Positions 1 to 10,277 of a stretch of 64,000 bases of DNA are shown in pieces. The notes under the pieces are model-generated. The model had not been told where the DNA came from. It saw nothing but the letters and a program-made list of their open reading frames with translations, and ran no database searches. Position 1 is the first letter of the stretch. Every line of letters starts with the position of its first letter. This stretch comes from Anisus vortex (taxonomy: Eukaryota; Mollusca; Gastropoda; Planorbidae): NCBI GenBank assembly GCA_949126835.1, contig OX421497.1, forward strand, positions 12,061,132 through 12,125,131, read 5' to 3'. The translations under genes and the position numbers were made by a program.

Positions 1-450
1 TCATCCACATTGTGCACCTGTAATTGTCATTCCTGGAGTTATCATCCACATTGTGCACCTGTAATTGTCATTCCTGGAGTTATCATCCACATTGTGCACC
101 TGTAATTGTCATTCCTGGAGTTATCATCCACATTGTGCACCTGTAATTGTCATTCCTGGAGTTATCATCCACATTGTGCACCTGTAATTGTCATTCCTGG
201 AGTTATCATCCACATTGTGCACCTGTAATTGTCATTCCTGGAGTTATCATCCACATTGTGCACCTGTAATTGTCATTCCTGGAGTTATCATCCACATTGT
301 GCACCTGTAATTGTCATTCCTGGAGTTATCATCCACATTGTGCACCTGTAATTGTCATTCCTGGAGTTATCATCCACATTGTGCACCTGTAATTGTCATT
401 CCTGGAGTTATCATCCACATTGTGCACCTGTAATTGTCATTCCTGGAGTT
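1..450. repeat. 41-bp minisatellite, about 11 copies, cut by the window edge
   Basis: A unit beginning tcatccacattgtgcacctg repeats head to tail every 41 bp with essentially no variation up to position 450, where the sequence breaks into ttttttggtgc. The near-perfect identity suggests recent homogenisation or expansion. The array begins at the left edge, so its true length is unknown. There are no unique spacers, so it is not a CRISPR-like array. It lies downstream of the receptor gene's last recognised exon. Confidence 0.97.
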
Positions 451-940
451 TTTTTGGTGCAGAAAAACAAAAAACAAAAGACATTTTGGATGACGTGTGG
501 ATAAATGGGAAACACGTGCGACCTTCACCCATAATATGCAAATATTTATACCTGCTGTCTGGGAGTTTTCAACAAAACATTTATTTCGAATTATCTATCT
601 CTGTATTATGTCAGCTGTATCTTGAAGCGATTATCTTCCAGGAGTGTGTGGGGTTTTCTTTTCTTTTGGGGATTAACTGAATGTCTTACGAAATAGAGAA
701 GTTTAAGAAATCAAAAGAATGGGGCGCTGGGGAGGAGGGCGGGGAAATAATTTCTTTGTTTGTTTAGTTGTCGTCGTTGAAATGACTTTATGTTTGTTTT
801 TTCAAATAACAGACCTCAATCATTATCAAACTTTTGGTTTTAACAGTTGAACTTTCTACGTTTCCTCTGACACGTATAATTCGTTAAAGTAAACAACGTT
901 GTTTATTTGATCATCACCAAATGTTAAAATGTCTCAATAA
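451..940. other. AT-rich intergenic or 3' flanking sequence
   Basis: I see no coding, RNA or element signature here. The short open frame running out of the minisatellite to about 680 has no recognisable content. Confidence 0.5.
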
Positions 941-943
941 CAA

Positions 944-1385
944 CCGGACGACCCTTTCGGCTCTTGGATCCAGGGCGTAATGATCATCAGGGCTGAACCA
1001 AGGGGAGAACACCAAGGATCTCTCTGCGCGCCAGCCACCCCATTTCACGCCAAGGTAGGTTGCGGTCTCCGCAGCCCATTCACAAACTGCGAAATTCCCT
1101 TCCGATCATTATCGTGGTGGCTGCGATGTCGCCCGGTAGCACACATTCCAGACTATAGGTATTGGCATCCAGGCATCAAGGGCGGGTTTTGAGACGCTCA
1201 TTGCTTCCTGGAAACTCTTCAAGGCTCGGCGGTGCAATAAACCTCGGAATCACAGCAGGGGATGTCCCCCAAAAGTTCGCCCGCCGATGTATTCTTAATG
1301 TGAACGTATAGGCGGTTACACACTTGGCCAGTCTCTGGGGCCCATGAGTACAGAAGTGACTTGCCCTCACCATTACCCTCCCCTC
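944..1385 (+). repeat. Copy of an unclassified ~470-bp interspersed repeat
   Basis: This block matches the reverse complement of 35116-35584 along most of its length. Shared landmarks are a start near ggacgaccctttcggctctt, the block around atcattatcgtggtggct, then a ccggtagcaca block, a catccaggca block, cattgcttcct, and an end near gcccatgagtacagaagtg. A third, partial copy is at 62515-62700. No coding content is recognised. The copy at 35116-35584 is flanked by an 11-bp duplication, so this is a mobile element of unknown class. It would fall in the 3' untranslated or downstream region of the receptor gene. Confidence 0.75.
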
Positions 1386-1442
1386 CTTTCAATCGATACA
1401 GTTTCCGACACTGCGGCTTGTTAAAAGACACTAATGGAATAT

Positions 1443-1577
1443 TTACCTGAAGACGACCCGCAAGCTGTCGTGGCCATTCTTCATGACGATCATCGCCTGA
1501 GACTTCGAGAACCTCTCCGAGTGCCGTGCAATGCTGGTTGAGTTTTGTCGGCTGCTATGGCAACAAGGGAAGATAAT
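1443..1577 (-). CDS. Neuropeptide GPCR, C-terminal tail exon (last recognised)
   Basis: Cytoplasmic tail of the receptor. The acceptor reads caaatatttag on the minus strand, with the exon starting at 1577 in phase 0, exactly what the preceding exon (ending FKQ) needs. The first residues are IIFPCCHSSR: a helix-8 extension followed by a Cys pair typical of GPCR palmitoylation sites. A Ser/Thr- and basic-rich tail follows, ending near DSLRVVFR. The frame then meets TAA at 1443-1445. The same bases form a good splice donor (TTCAG/GTAAAT, exon end 1447), so the tail may either stop here or be spliced to another exon. The assignment rests on phase, helix-8 content and position; the tail is not conserved enough for a motif match. 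Confidence 0.7.
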   Translation of the reverse strand: MIFPCCHSSRQNSTSIARHSERFSKSQAMIVMKNGHDSLRVVFR

Positions 1578-1599
1578 CTAAATATTTGAGGAAATACAA

Positions 1600-2730
1600 G
1601 GTAAAAAAGATTAAACAATGCAAAAAAAAAATTTGAAGAAAAAAATAACAAGACAGTTATAAATTGGGTTCAATTAGCTTGGTGATGAATTAAATAGCAT
1701 AGACCTGGAAATGACCATTGAGATTCTCCGAATTAGATGGACATTGTCAAGTATGCAGCCTCATTTTAAAACCATAATTATTTTCATTTTGTTATAGTAA
1801 TAATCACTATGCCAATAGCGATATATTTTGTTTTATGAGTGTCACGTTCCGTTGTTGAGCAATACGTTGTTAAAAAAACGTATGTAGATTGTTGTTTTTT
1901 CTTGTATCATGTCTTCATGTGGTAGGATCGTTTGTGATTTTAAGTACTGAGTTTAAGATTTCCATTCTGTTACCATTACGAAATAATTCAATTAAAATTT
2001 TCATCATGTTTGTATTATCTCAATTACATCGAGATCCCAGTGTTTATATTTAAAACTAGTCGAATGACAGACTACAAAGATAGGTCAACAAATTATTTGA
2101 ACCCTCGGGAATATGTAATAACATATTTAGTCTAAAAATATATCTTTAAACATTTTTGTATCCTATTTTATTGGCTGTCTTGTGAAATAATTGAGTAAGC
2201 CATCATACAATTAATTTAACAATAAAACAGATGCTCAAATAGAATAGTTGATAAAGACAACCATTGAATTCTAAAAAAACAAACATTTCCTGGCACTTTT
2301 AGCATCAATTGCAATATATATAAGGGTTGATCCGAAATGAAAATAAGAAGCTATTTATAGCCCATTACGCCTGTTCATCCGGGTCGCTCTTACAGACATT
2401 CCGCCATGTTTTGCACTGATCTAAAAATAGAAAATGACGTTTTGGGATCTGTGACGTTTTCCCGTCTAACCCCTCATGCATTTGTTTTCTTGACTGATAT
2501 TATATTTATTATATTTCCGGGTAAAGTAATAAAAATAATGCCTCGGTTGTAGATATTTAAAATGTTCTAAATTGTTATATTATGATTTTTGGGGGGGCTA
2601 TATCACGTAGTTTGCTTTAACCAAATAGTTCGATATACAACACCAGAATCTGATAAAATAAACAGAAAAACAACAACACACATTTTGTAATCCCACTTTG
2701 TAAAAAACGAATCTAAAAAAAGAATTATTT
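1600..2730. other. AT-rich intron sequence of the receptor gene
   Basis: This lies in the 1590-nt intron between the tail exon (ending upstream at 1577) and the TM7 exon (3168). It contains homopolymer A/T tracts and no recognisable exon or element. Confidence 0.6.
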
Positions 2731-2734
2731 TTTT

Positions 2735-2835
2735 CCAGAGCGCTATACGACATGGAATGGGTTGCATGAACTAATCACACAAAAAAACAACAGCACAATA
2801 CCAAGTGAATATCATTTAGAACATTTAGTGCATAC
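2735..2835 (+). repeat. LINE 3'-end remnant
   Basis: A short block around catggaatgggttgcatgaa translates as a decayed form of the C-terminal LINE motif (x-WNGLP/H-E), followed by a decayed FKxxL-like stretch. It matches the better copies at 22680-22935 and 27578-27810. It is a non-coding fossil inside the receptor intron. Confidence 0.5.
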
Positions 2836-2929
2836 TTAATAGTGTAGACAGCATTCAAACTATACAAAAAAAAGCACACATTTCTGTATACAATTTTAAT
2901 TTTCCTTACAGTGTAGCATATTTCCTTCA

Positions 2930-3075
2930 AGTTTGTACGCGAATACCTACTCCAAGACAGAAGATAACTCGGCGAACCCATTTTCCGTTGATATCTTTTG
3001 GGAATTAGTTGCACCACTCGCAACCTGAGAGTTTCAAAAAGTCCAAAACTCAAAGGGACGGGGTGATTCAAGTTA
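2930..3075. repeat. Dispersed repeat, copy 1 of 3
   Basis: The block around aacccattttccgttgat recurs in diverged form near 10295-10330 (aacccacattccgttgat) and 37930-37990 (aacccagtttccattgat). No coding content or termini are visible. Its class is unknown. Confidence 0.4.
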
Positions 3076-3167
3076 TGAGTATGATAGGAGTTCTAGGCTG
3101 GTATATAAAACTAACACATTTTTTAATAATCCATAATGCCTGTTTTACAGTAATTAATTGCTATTAC

Positions 3168-3250
3168 CTGTTTAAATGCTGCTCTGTATCGCTTTGATAT
3201 TACGTTGTACAATATAGGATTTACTGTAGAACTTACAAAATACAAGACAC
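3168..3250 (-). CDS. Neuropeptide GPCR, TM7 exon (NPxxY)
   Basis: An 83-nt exon with acceptor taaattccag/GT and donor CAG/gtaata. After the split Gly shared with the preceding exon it encodes 27 residues ending NPILYNVISKRYRAAFKQ. NPILY is the class A NPxxY switch of TM7, and the basic SKRYRAAF is the start of helix 8. The wording NPILYNVxSxRYRxAF is characteristic of CAPA, pyrokinin and neuromedin U receptors. Phase 1 on entry and phase 0 on exit fit both neighbouring exons. Confidence 0.92.
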
Positions 3251-3768
3251 CTGGAATTTAAAAGAAATAAAAACATAAAATATTTTTCTTATTAATCAGC
3301 TGAATATTATTTTAAGAAATGGCATAAGACAAGATAATAGCATGATTTAAAATAAAGATTATTCCTAATGATTTTAATGACATTGACACAATTAAAACAT
3401 TAAAAAAATAAAAAGGAGAAAAAAAAGATACAAGACCATATGCAATATCTTAACAAAGGAAAAAAGTAATTTTAATGCACAAGTAGTAGTTAATAAGTAA
3501 ATACTCGTAGGAACAAATTGATCATTGGGCCAGTGTAGCCTCTCGGCCATTGTGGCACATAGGTCAGAGGTCATTACATTACAGAGGCTAATTGAGCTCC
3601 AAATTACATTGAGGTCATCAATTTAAAAGTACATTTGAGATTGATGTTTTTACATTACAAAGGCATACAAATAACATTGACACGGTCAATGTAAGAGACT
3701 GCAGTCACGGAACACATAATGAAAAGAAATATCAAAATTCTACTCATATTGCATGGTTGAAGTGTTAC

Positions 3769-3797
3769 ATAATAATAATAATAATAATAATAATAAT
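3769..3797. repeat. (AAT)n microsatellite
   Basis: Ten or so consecutive AAT/ATA triplets, probably the variable 3' tail of the minus-strand LINE fragment that continues at 3909-4305. Confidence 0.9.
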
Positions 3798-4305
3798 GGT
3801 GCTTGTATAGGGCATATCCTGTTGATGACAGTTCTATGCGCATGCGACAGTTACAGAATACAGACAACGAACAACAGACGAAAATGTAAATATGTATACA
3901 CAAAACTGCTAGCAAAATAGGTGAGTCTTCAGCCGGCTCCTGAAATTGTCGAAGCTAGGGCTCTGGCGAAGCTGTAGTGGGAGGTGATTCCAAACGGACG
4001 GTCCCGCATAGGAGAATGATCTTTGGCCAGCGGACACTAGCCTCACACGAGGAATCCGCAGAGTAGGCACGTCAGAAGCCGAACGAAGTGGACGGGATTG
4101 GGTGTAGAGCTCAAGACAGGAGCGAAGGTAATCCGGGGAAGAGTTATTTAGAGACTTATAGCAGAGAGAAGCCATCTTATATGAGATCCGGTTGTTGATG
4201 GGTAGCCAGTGCAGAGATCGGAGCAGAGGAGTGATGTTATTTGACTTCTTCTTCTTGAGGACTAGTCGGTCTGCGCAGTTTTGGATACGTTGGACTTGAC
4301 CATGA
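3770..4305 (-). pseudogene. 5'-truncated LINE: C-terminal reverse transcriptase remnant
   Basis: The minus strand encodes about 130 residues without a stop that match the extreme C terminus of many non-LTR retrotransposon polyproteins. Recognisable blocks are VQRIQNCADRLVLK, then LLRSLHWLPINNRISYKM, then GPSVWNHLPLQLRQSPSFDNF, ending KTHLFC and stop at 3909. The 3' untranslated tail and an (ATT)n tract follow down to about 3770. Only the tail is present, the usual result of abortive target-primed reverse transcription. It lies in the intron after the TM6 exon, its upstream edge within about 25 bp of that exon's splice donor, separated from it by a short (CA)n run. Confidence 0.88.
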
Positions 4306-4328
4306 CACTCACACACACACGTGCTCAC

Positions 4329-4454
4329 CTGATATATAGAATATATGCGACTGGACAGCCAGAAGATGCGGCGTCCACTCTGGCACGTACAGTATCATCA
4401 GCCGCTGTGTGTGGAATGGTGCCCAGCAGATGATAAACGCAGCGGTGACCGCAA
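4329..4454 (-). CDS. Neuropeptide GPCR, TM6 and ECL3 exon
   Basis: A 126-nt exon with acceptor ttttttttcag/TT and donor TCAG/gtgagc. The frame begins VAVTAAFIICWAPFHTQRL, which contains the TM6 signature F-x-x-C-W-x-P-F-H. ECL3 (MILYVPEW) and the start of TM7 (HIFYISG) follow. The first two bases complete a Val codon with the last G of the TM4-TM5 exon, giving RMLVAV across the junction, and the last G forms Gly with GT of the next exon. C-W-A-P-F-H followed by Q-R-L is typical of the neuromedin U/CAPA/pyrokinin receptor group. Confidence 0.95.
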
Positions 4455-4545
4455 CTGAAAAAAAATATCATTGGAAAATGTATGTAAGCTATTCAGATGG
4501 TGAAAGAAACATTGAACAAAACCCGTATATCTGAAGAGAAGCCTT

Positions 4546-5904
4546 TGTCAGGATGTGTTTAGGATTAGGACATCTACCTGGCAGAAGTTGGGCGATGAGA
4601 GGGGTGCAGAGTCGTAGGTGAGTGGGGTAGTAGTGGCAGGTCGTCGTGGGGTATGAATTACCGTGACTGGAATCGCCCTAGAATAATTATTATTTCTCTC
4701 TTGGCTCGTTAGATATTATGACGGACACAACAAATAGTTCTAAGCAGGCAAATAAATCGTTGGTTAAGTTAAGGTGTTTATTATCATTTCAATTCTTCAC
4801 TCAATGGCAAGATACATATATGAATTTGCACAGGCTTCAGTTAACACTCAACACATGGTACTGCTAGGTTATCCAAAACATTAGGCAACCGTAGCTGTGT
4901 TCATGAAAATACTTAGACTGACACAATATCTATCTATACACATGTAGGCGGTATATCCTATGGAACAACTGAATAAGTGGAGGCTAGAATCGAACAACCT
5001 TCTCCACCAAGCACTTGAGCCGAACGTGCCCTAAAACTAGTTAAGCCCGCTATCGTGCATTTTAGTCACGTGATCAGTGGTCAATTTGATTGGATAGCTA
5101 CATTAGTTTAGAATTACATATGTTCTGGTTGGCTGGTTTGATTGCATAAAGGATTGACTATTGGGGGGGGGGAATTTAGGAGTCGGTGTAAGTGAACAAT
5201 TAGTACCGCCGACTTTTGCGGGGTGGGGCCCAGGGAAAAAGGGGGGGGGGTAGACGTATACGGAGATACAAAGGATAAGATAATGACTTATTTCCCTTGA
5301 TGTACCTGTGTCAATTGGTTCTGGTCGAGCTCGGCCCAAGGTGCTTACGTATGTGCGAGACGCTTCGCTCCAGATGTCACTACTTCGAGTGGATAAGGGG
5401 CTTGACCACGGGCGCTGAGTAGAGGACGAAGAGGGGAGATAATGAAAAAGGTGTAGCAGTGGGTGGGGGTGTCTACAGGTGGGTGGGGGTTTCTACAGGT
5501 GGGTGGGGGTTTTACGTGTATGCTGAGTTTAGCAAAATAAATGAGTATTTACTATCCAAATACAACATGAATCATAATTGACAGCATAATAGAATATATA
5601 TATATATACATACATTAAAGAATACACACACATACAAATAGTGTAATACCAATTGGCTGAATCAAGTAGCAAACTCTGAATTCGGGAATGAAAAAGTGTA
5701 GAGAGGGTTAAAGAGAGGTGAGGAGAAGAGTGGTTGGGGTGTTCCTATTGCGTGAGAAGAGGGAAAGAGGTAATGGCGTCAGGCTACTTTCTACTCCCTA
5801 ATCTAACTCTACGCTAACATATGTTTCTAGTTCTACACTACTTCTGCGCTATGATCTATCCATGAGTACTAATAAGGTTACGATTTAATTCCAGAATCGT
5901 GACA
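4546..5904 (-). repeat. 3' LTR of the Gypsy-type element
   Basis: Nearly identical to 8911-10277. It lies downstream of the gag/pol frames on the minus strand, so it is the 3' LTR. It contains a G-rich triplet of a 22-bp unit (5455-5520, gtgggtgggggt), poly-G runs and a short (TA)n. Length 1359 bp. Confidence 0.93.
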
Positions 5905-6162
5905 ACTCACCCGGGCAATTTGGGAATCTACTCAGAAAGTGGATTCATCCCTAATTTACTGTCTCTGGGGTATGGGATCTTAGTGAGAGTACCGGGATAG
6001 TATCTGCGAGTGATATCATGGCGTCTCCACGTGTTGGTGGTGGGTCTGTGACGGGGAGGGGTCGGAGGGAACAATGTGACGCGTTAAGTTATCTTCTGGG
6101 GGGGGGCGAGTATTGCGCTGGGTTGTATTGTTACCCAGCCCATCGGGTGTTTAGGGTTAACG

Positions 6163-7518
6163 CTAATCCTCGTCGTCGGGGTGGACTCGAAATGGGTTTC
6201 GACCTAAGAAACATTTTAACAGGTCGAAAGCAAATCTGGCGTTTTCGTTCCAATGTAATTTTGGACGTGTGGTAGCATTCAGTAGATCGAATAAGGGCGT
6301 TGCGAGTTGCCGGAAGCCGCGTATAGCATTCCTTTCATAGTAACTGAACTCGTGAAGTATACGCTTTAGCTCGCTTCTGGTTTGGGGCAGTTTTGCGTTG
6401 CGGAGCCTGTCTTTAATGGACACGAATTGGGGAGGGCGGATCGGGCTGTGGGTGGCGCGCGGTGGCTCGTGGCTCACCTGTGTGGGTCGGGGCGGGAGTG
6501 GTCTGCCTACGATTGGCCTACCTAGTAGAACGTCTACTTTCCCGTCTTTAGTCACGGCTGCTTCGATGGGGCCTGCTGTAAAGGCGGAGTCGATGTGTAC
6601 GACTGCCGTCGGTAGACGCAGGATGGGGGAGTCATGGGATGGCCCTTGGAGTCGCACATAGCGGCCTGTGTAGTCGCGGGGGTCGGTCATTGATTCCGTT
6701 ACTAGGGCCTCATAGCTGAACCCGGAATCGTATGTACAAGAGCCCAGGTGGCCATTGATTCGGACTATCTCGTCGACACAGTTGTGGCGGGGTTCATGGG
6801 GTCCGTCTACTGAGGAGATGGAAAATACGTGATGGACTTGATCCAAGTCGCCGTATGTTTCCTGGCTATTCCACGGGGCGGTGGTTTCGGTTAAGTGGTT
6901 GGGGTAAGGGGCTTCTGTTTCTTGTCCTGCCGGACCGTTAGTATACTGCTGGTCGGCGCTTACGGGCTCTGTCGTGGTGTAAAATGCACCGGCGGCCAAA
7001 TAGGGGGTGGGGTCGCGTCTGTTCCTGTCGTGTGCTAACTGAGGGGTGGGTCTGATGTGGCGGTGGTCTCCGCGTGGGTTGTGAGGATGAGGTCGCCCGT
7101 GGTGGGGCGTGTGCGGCTGGGGAGCGGTTGATTGAGGGGGAGGGTTGACGCGGTGGTTGTCCCCATAAGGTCGGTGCGGTTGTGGGTGTCCCGGGCGGGA
7201 GGATGACGTTATTAGGTTGGACTGCAGAAACCTATCTGCGCCCTGCAGGGAAGGGGTTAGACCGGATATTCCCTGTTGGATTAAGAAGGCCTTTAGCTTG
7301 GGGGGCATCTGGGATTCTATCTGTTCAGTCATAAGAAGGGTGACCATGCCTTCAAAGGATTGTTCTATGTCCCCTAATTCTAACCACTTAATTAAGTAGG
7401 CCTGAATTCGTTCCGCGAATTGTGTAGCGACCGTAGCGTGGCGGTACGGAATCGTTTCTGATAATGCGACGCGTGTAGCTGGTGTCGGTTTAAGAGTGCG
7501 TTCTTCAATGCAGCACAC
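6163..7518 (-). pseudogene. Gag C-terminus, retropepsin and RT-tail fusion of the Gypsy-type element
   Basis: A 451-codon open frame on the minus strand; the Met at its start is not a real start because gag homology runs in from the other frame. Residues ~20-110 carry the helical gag end (TQFAERIQAYLIKWLELG, then LLMTEQIESQMPPKLKAFL). A His/Pro/Arg-rich linker without a CCHC knuckle follows. About residue 264 is an aspartic-protease-like YDSG (usual form DTG or DSG) with a matching downstream VDVLLGRPI. The frame then jumps to the segment normally found between RT and RNase H (SELKRILHEFSYYERN, then ATPLFDLLN, then FAFDLLKCFL). Everything between, including the catalytic RT motifs, is deleted. 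Whether the protease is active is unknown. Confidence 0.85.
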
Positions 7519-8114
7519 GACTCCCTATCGTCTGGGGGCAGTTTGCAATACGTCTCATAATTCTCTCCCCTCAGTGTGGAGATGAGAATTCGGCAATGTA
7601 ACTCTGGAGGGATCTCGTTTAACTCCATACAGTCACTAAACCGTCGCAGATAAACGTCAAATTGTTCTAATCGGGGGTCGTGGATGTCTGTCCATATAGA
7701 CGCGTGTCGGGGAAGGGGAGTGTTGGGGTTGACTGAGCTAAATGATGGGGGGGAGTTTGGGTTGTCGCTGTTGTCCGGGGGCCTAGTGCTTGCGGCTAAT
7801 TCAGCTAGTCTGAATTCATGTGTCCTGCGTGCCTCCTCATCTAATCTATCCTCTTCTCTAGCTCTATCTTCCCTAGCTAATTGTTCTAACCTAAGTGTGT
7901 CCTCCCTAGCTAATTGTTCTAACCTAAGTGTGTCCTCCCTAGCTAACTGTTCTGCTCTAAGTTTCTCTTCTCTCTGCTCTACTCTAAGTTTCTCTTCTCT
8001 TGCCTCATGGACCGCTACTTGTTCGACGACGTATTTAATGACGTCTCCGTCACTGTAGCCTATCGCTATAGCCTCTTCTCTCAGCTGCTTACGCAATAGT
8101 ACACCTTCAGCCAT
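7392..8114 (-). CDS. Gag N-terminal part of the Gypsy-type element
   Basis: A 240-codon frame beginning MAEGVLLRKQLREEA. Residues ~35-95 form a charged coiled coil with an 11-residue repeat (LAREDTLRLEQ, about three copies), followed by a Pro/Ser-rich linker. The gag core follows: FDVYLRRFSDCMELNEIP, then LLNRHQLHASHYQKRFRTA. This is the retroelement gag architecture in which a Tyr-x-x-Arg-Phe-Arg motif closes the capsid-like domain. The frame ends within about 20 codons of this motif, while the expected continuation (TQFAERIQAY) is open in another frame that overlaps it across 7392-7518. Either a programmed or a decay frameshift therefore lies near 7425-7445. Confidence 0.85.
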   Translation of the reverse strand: MAEGVLLRKQLREEAIAIGYSDGDVIKYVVEQVAVHEAREEKLRVEQREEKLRAEQLAREDTLRLEQLAREDTLRLEQLAREDRAREEDRLDEEARRTHEFRLAELAASTRPPDNSDNPNSPPSFSSVNPNTPLPRHASIWTDIHDPRLEQFDVYLRRFSDCMELNEIPPELHCRILISTLRGENYETYCKLPPDDRESCAALKNALLNRHQLHASHYQKRFRTATLRSLHNSRNEFRPT

Positions 8115-8119
8115 AGTGA

Positions 8120-8910
8120 CAGAGTAAGGCGAGAGTAAGGCAGTAAACGGACAGAGATATGACGAGATAGAGAGAGGGAATGTAAGAGGGGTTGGTGTTC
8201 AGAGTTTAACTAACTTAATACTAGTCCAAAATGGTACTCACCAGAACAGCGGTTCCTAGAATTTCACACACATATATACTAACACACATATCCAATCATA
8301 AAGTTATTGTCATATGGCGCTTAGCGCTGTTGGTGTGGATAACTTCGGCTGCTGGTGTATCTGGGGTGACGATCTGGCGGTTGGGGTGTCGAATCTGGCG
8401 TGATGGGGTGACGCAGGTGGCGTAGGGTGACGAATATGGCTGCTGGTGTATCTGAGTTGCCGTAGATTGCTTAGAGTGGCGAATCTGGCGTAATGGGGTG
8501 GCGAATCTGGCGTGATGGGGTGGCGAATCTGGCGTGATGGGGTGGCGAATCTGGCGTAGTGTGGCGGGTCTGGCTGCTGGTGTATCTGGGTTGGCGTAGA
8601 TTGCTAGAGTGGCGAATCTTCTTAATGGGGTGTCTTGACTGGCGTATCTGGGGTGACGTAGGCTGCGTAAAGTGGCGAGCCTGGGTATCTGGGTGGCGTA
8701 GGCTGCGTAAAGTGGCTAGCCTGGCTTACTGGGGTGACTTGGCTTGCGTTTGAGGTGGCGGATCTGTTTGCTGCTTAGAGTCTTCGTGTTGTAGAGAGAT
8801 GAGCCCCCAATCCAGGGTCGGTTTCAGTAACGGCGTGGTCCTCGGGTTGATTGCTGTTGTTAGTGCCCTGAACGGCTTGAGTTCAGGATCCCGCGGCGAG
8901 GTCCCCACTT
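8120..8910 (-). other. 5' leader of the Gypsy-type element with a degenerate 22-bp tandem repeat
   Basis: The leader lies between the 5' LTR and gag. From about 8330 to 8760 it is built of imperfect copies of a GT-rich unit (tggcgaatctggcgtgatgg plus two bases). The best run is at 8480-8560, with more diverged copies on both sides. Three bases inside the LTR boundary the minus strand reads TGGGGACCTCGCCGCGG, which has the TGG start and position expected of a tRNA primer-binding site (about 8891-8907). I cannot name the tRNA. Confidence 0.65.
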
Positions 8911-10277
8911 TGTCAGGATGTGTTTAGGATTAGGACATCAACCTGGCAGAAGTTGTGCGATGAGAGGGGTGCGGAGTCGTAGGTGAGTGGGGTAGTAGTG
9001 GCAGGTCGTCGTGGGGTATGAATTACCGTGACTGGAATCGCCCTAGAATAATTATTATTTCTCTCTTGGCTCGTTAGATATTATGACGGACACAACAAAT
9101 AGTTCTAAGCAGGCAAATAAATCGTTGGTTAAGTTCAGGTGTTTATTATCATTTCAATTCTTCACTCAATGGCAAGATACATATATGAATTTGTACAGGC
9201 TTCAGTTAACACTCAACACATGGTACTGCTAGGTTATCCAAAACATTAGGCAACCGTAGCTGTGTTCATGAAAATACTTAGACTGACACAATATCTATCT
9301 ATACACATGTAGGCGGTATATCCTATGGAACAACTGAATAAGTGGAGGCTAGAATCGAACAACCTTCTCCACCAAGCACTTGAGCCGAACGTGCCCTAAA
9401 ACTAGTTAAGCCCGCTTTCGTGCATTTTAGTCACGTGATCAGTGGTCAATTTGATTGGATAGCTACATAAGTTTAGAATTACATATGTTCTGGTTGGCTG
9501 GTTTGCTTGCATAAAGGATTGACTATTGGGGGGGGAATTTAGGAGTCGGTGTAAGTGAACAATTAGTACCGCCGAATTTTGCGGGGTGGGGCCCAGGGAA
9601 AAAGGGGGGGGTAGACGTATACGGAGATACAAAGAATAAGATAATGACTTATTTCCCTTGATGTACCTGTGTCAATTGGTTCTGGTCGAGCTCGGCCCAA
9701 GGTGCTTACGTATGTGCGAGACGCTTCGCTCCAGATGTCACTACTTCGAGTGGATAAGGGGCTTGACCACGGGCGCTGAGTAGAGGACGAAGAGGGGAGA
9801 TAATGAAAAAGGTGTAGCAGTGGGTGGGGGTGTCTACAGGTGGGTGGGGGTTTCTACAGGTGGGTGGGGGTTTCACGTGTATGCTGAGTTTAGCAAAATA
9901 AATGAGTATTTACTATCCAAATACAACATGAATCATAATTGACAGCATAATAGAATATATATATATATACATACATTAAAGAATACACACACATACAATC
10001 ACACATACAAATAGTGTAATACCAATTGGCTGAATCAAGTAGCAAACTCTGAATTCGGGAATGAAAAAGTGTAGAGAGGGTTAAAGAGAGGTGAGGAGAA
10101 GAGTGGTTGGGGTGTTCCTATTGCGTGAGAAGAGGGAAAGAGGTAATGGCGTCAGGCTACTTTCTACTCCCTAATCTAACTCTACGCTAACCTATGTTTC
10201 TAGTTCTACACTACTTCTGCGCTATGATCTATCCATGAGTACTAATAAGGTTACGATTTAATTCCAGAATCGTGACA
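8911..10277 (-). repeat. 5' LTR of the Gypsy-type element
   Basis: Nearly identical to 4546-5904. It lies upstream of gag on the minus strand, so it is the 5' LTR and should hold the element promoter. It differs from its partner mainly by a 10-bp insertion in the acacacacatacaa stretch near 9985-10005, shorter G runs near 9530 and 9605, and scattered substitutions. Confidence 0.93.

Larger units (their letters stand above)
4546..10277 (-). mobile_element. Non-autonomous Gypsy-type LTR retrotransposon with two LTRs
   Basis: Two long direct repeats (4546-5904 and 8911-10277) bracket minus-strand gag and protease frames. Each LTR starts TGTCA and ends TGACA, the short inverted ends expected of LTRs. 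Flanking bases gcct (4541-4544) and gcct (10278-10281) are a possible target duplication, although one unexplained T sits on the left. By eye the LTRs differ at about a dozen substitutions plus poly-G length changes and one 10-bp indel, so the insertion is fairly recent. The internal region lacks most of reverse transcriptase, all of RNase H beyond its first edge, and integrase, so mobility would need a helper. It lies in the receptor intron, starting 91 bp upstream of the TM6 exon acceptor and transcribed in the same direction as the gene. Confidence 0.93.

Noticed and set aside
1..450. CRISPR-like direct repeats
   Set aside because: Units are directly contiguous without unique spacers, and the DNA is animal; it is a minisatellite.
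2775..3071. 98-codon minus-strand frame near the TM7 exon as a further receptor exon
   Set aside because: It overlaps a dispersed repeat with copies at 10295 and 37930 and does not carry receptor-like sequence or fitting splice borders.
5103..5339. Small frames inside the LTRs (also 9402-9632)
   Set aside because: They are in LTR sequence, differ between the two LTRs because of poly-G length changes, and resemble no protein.
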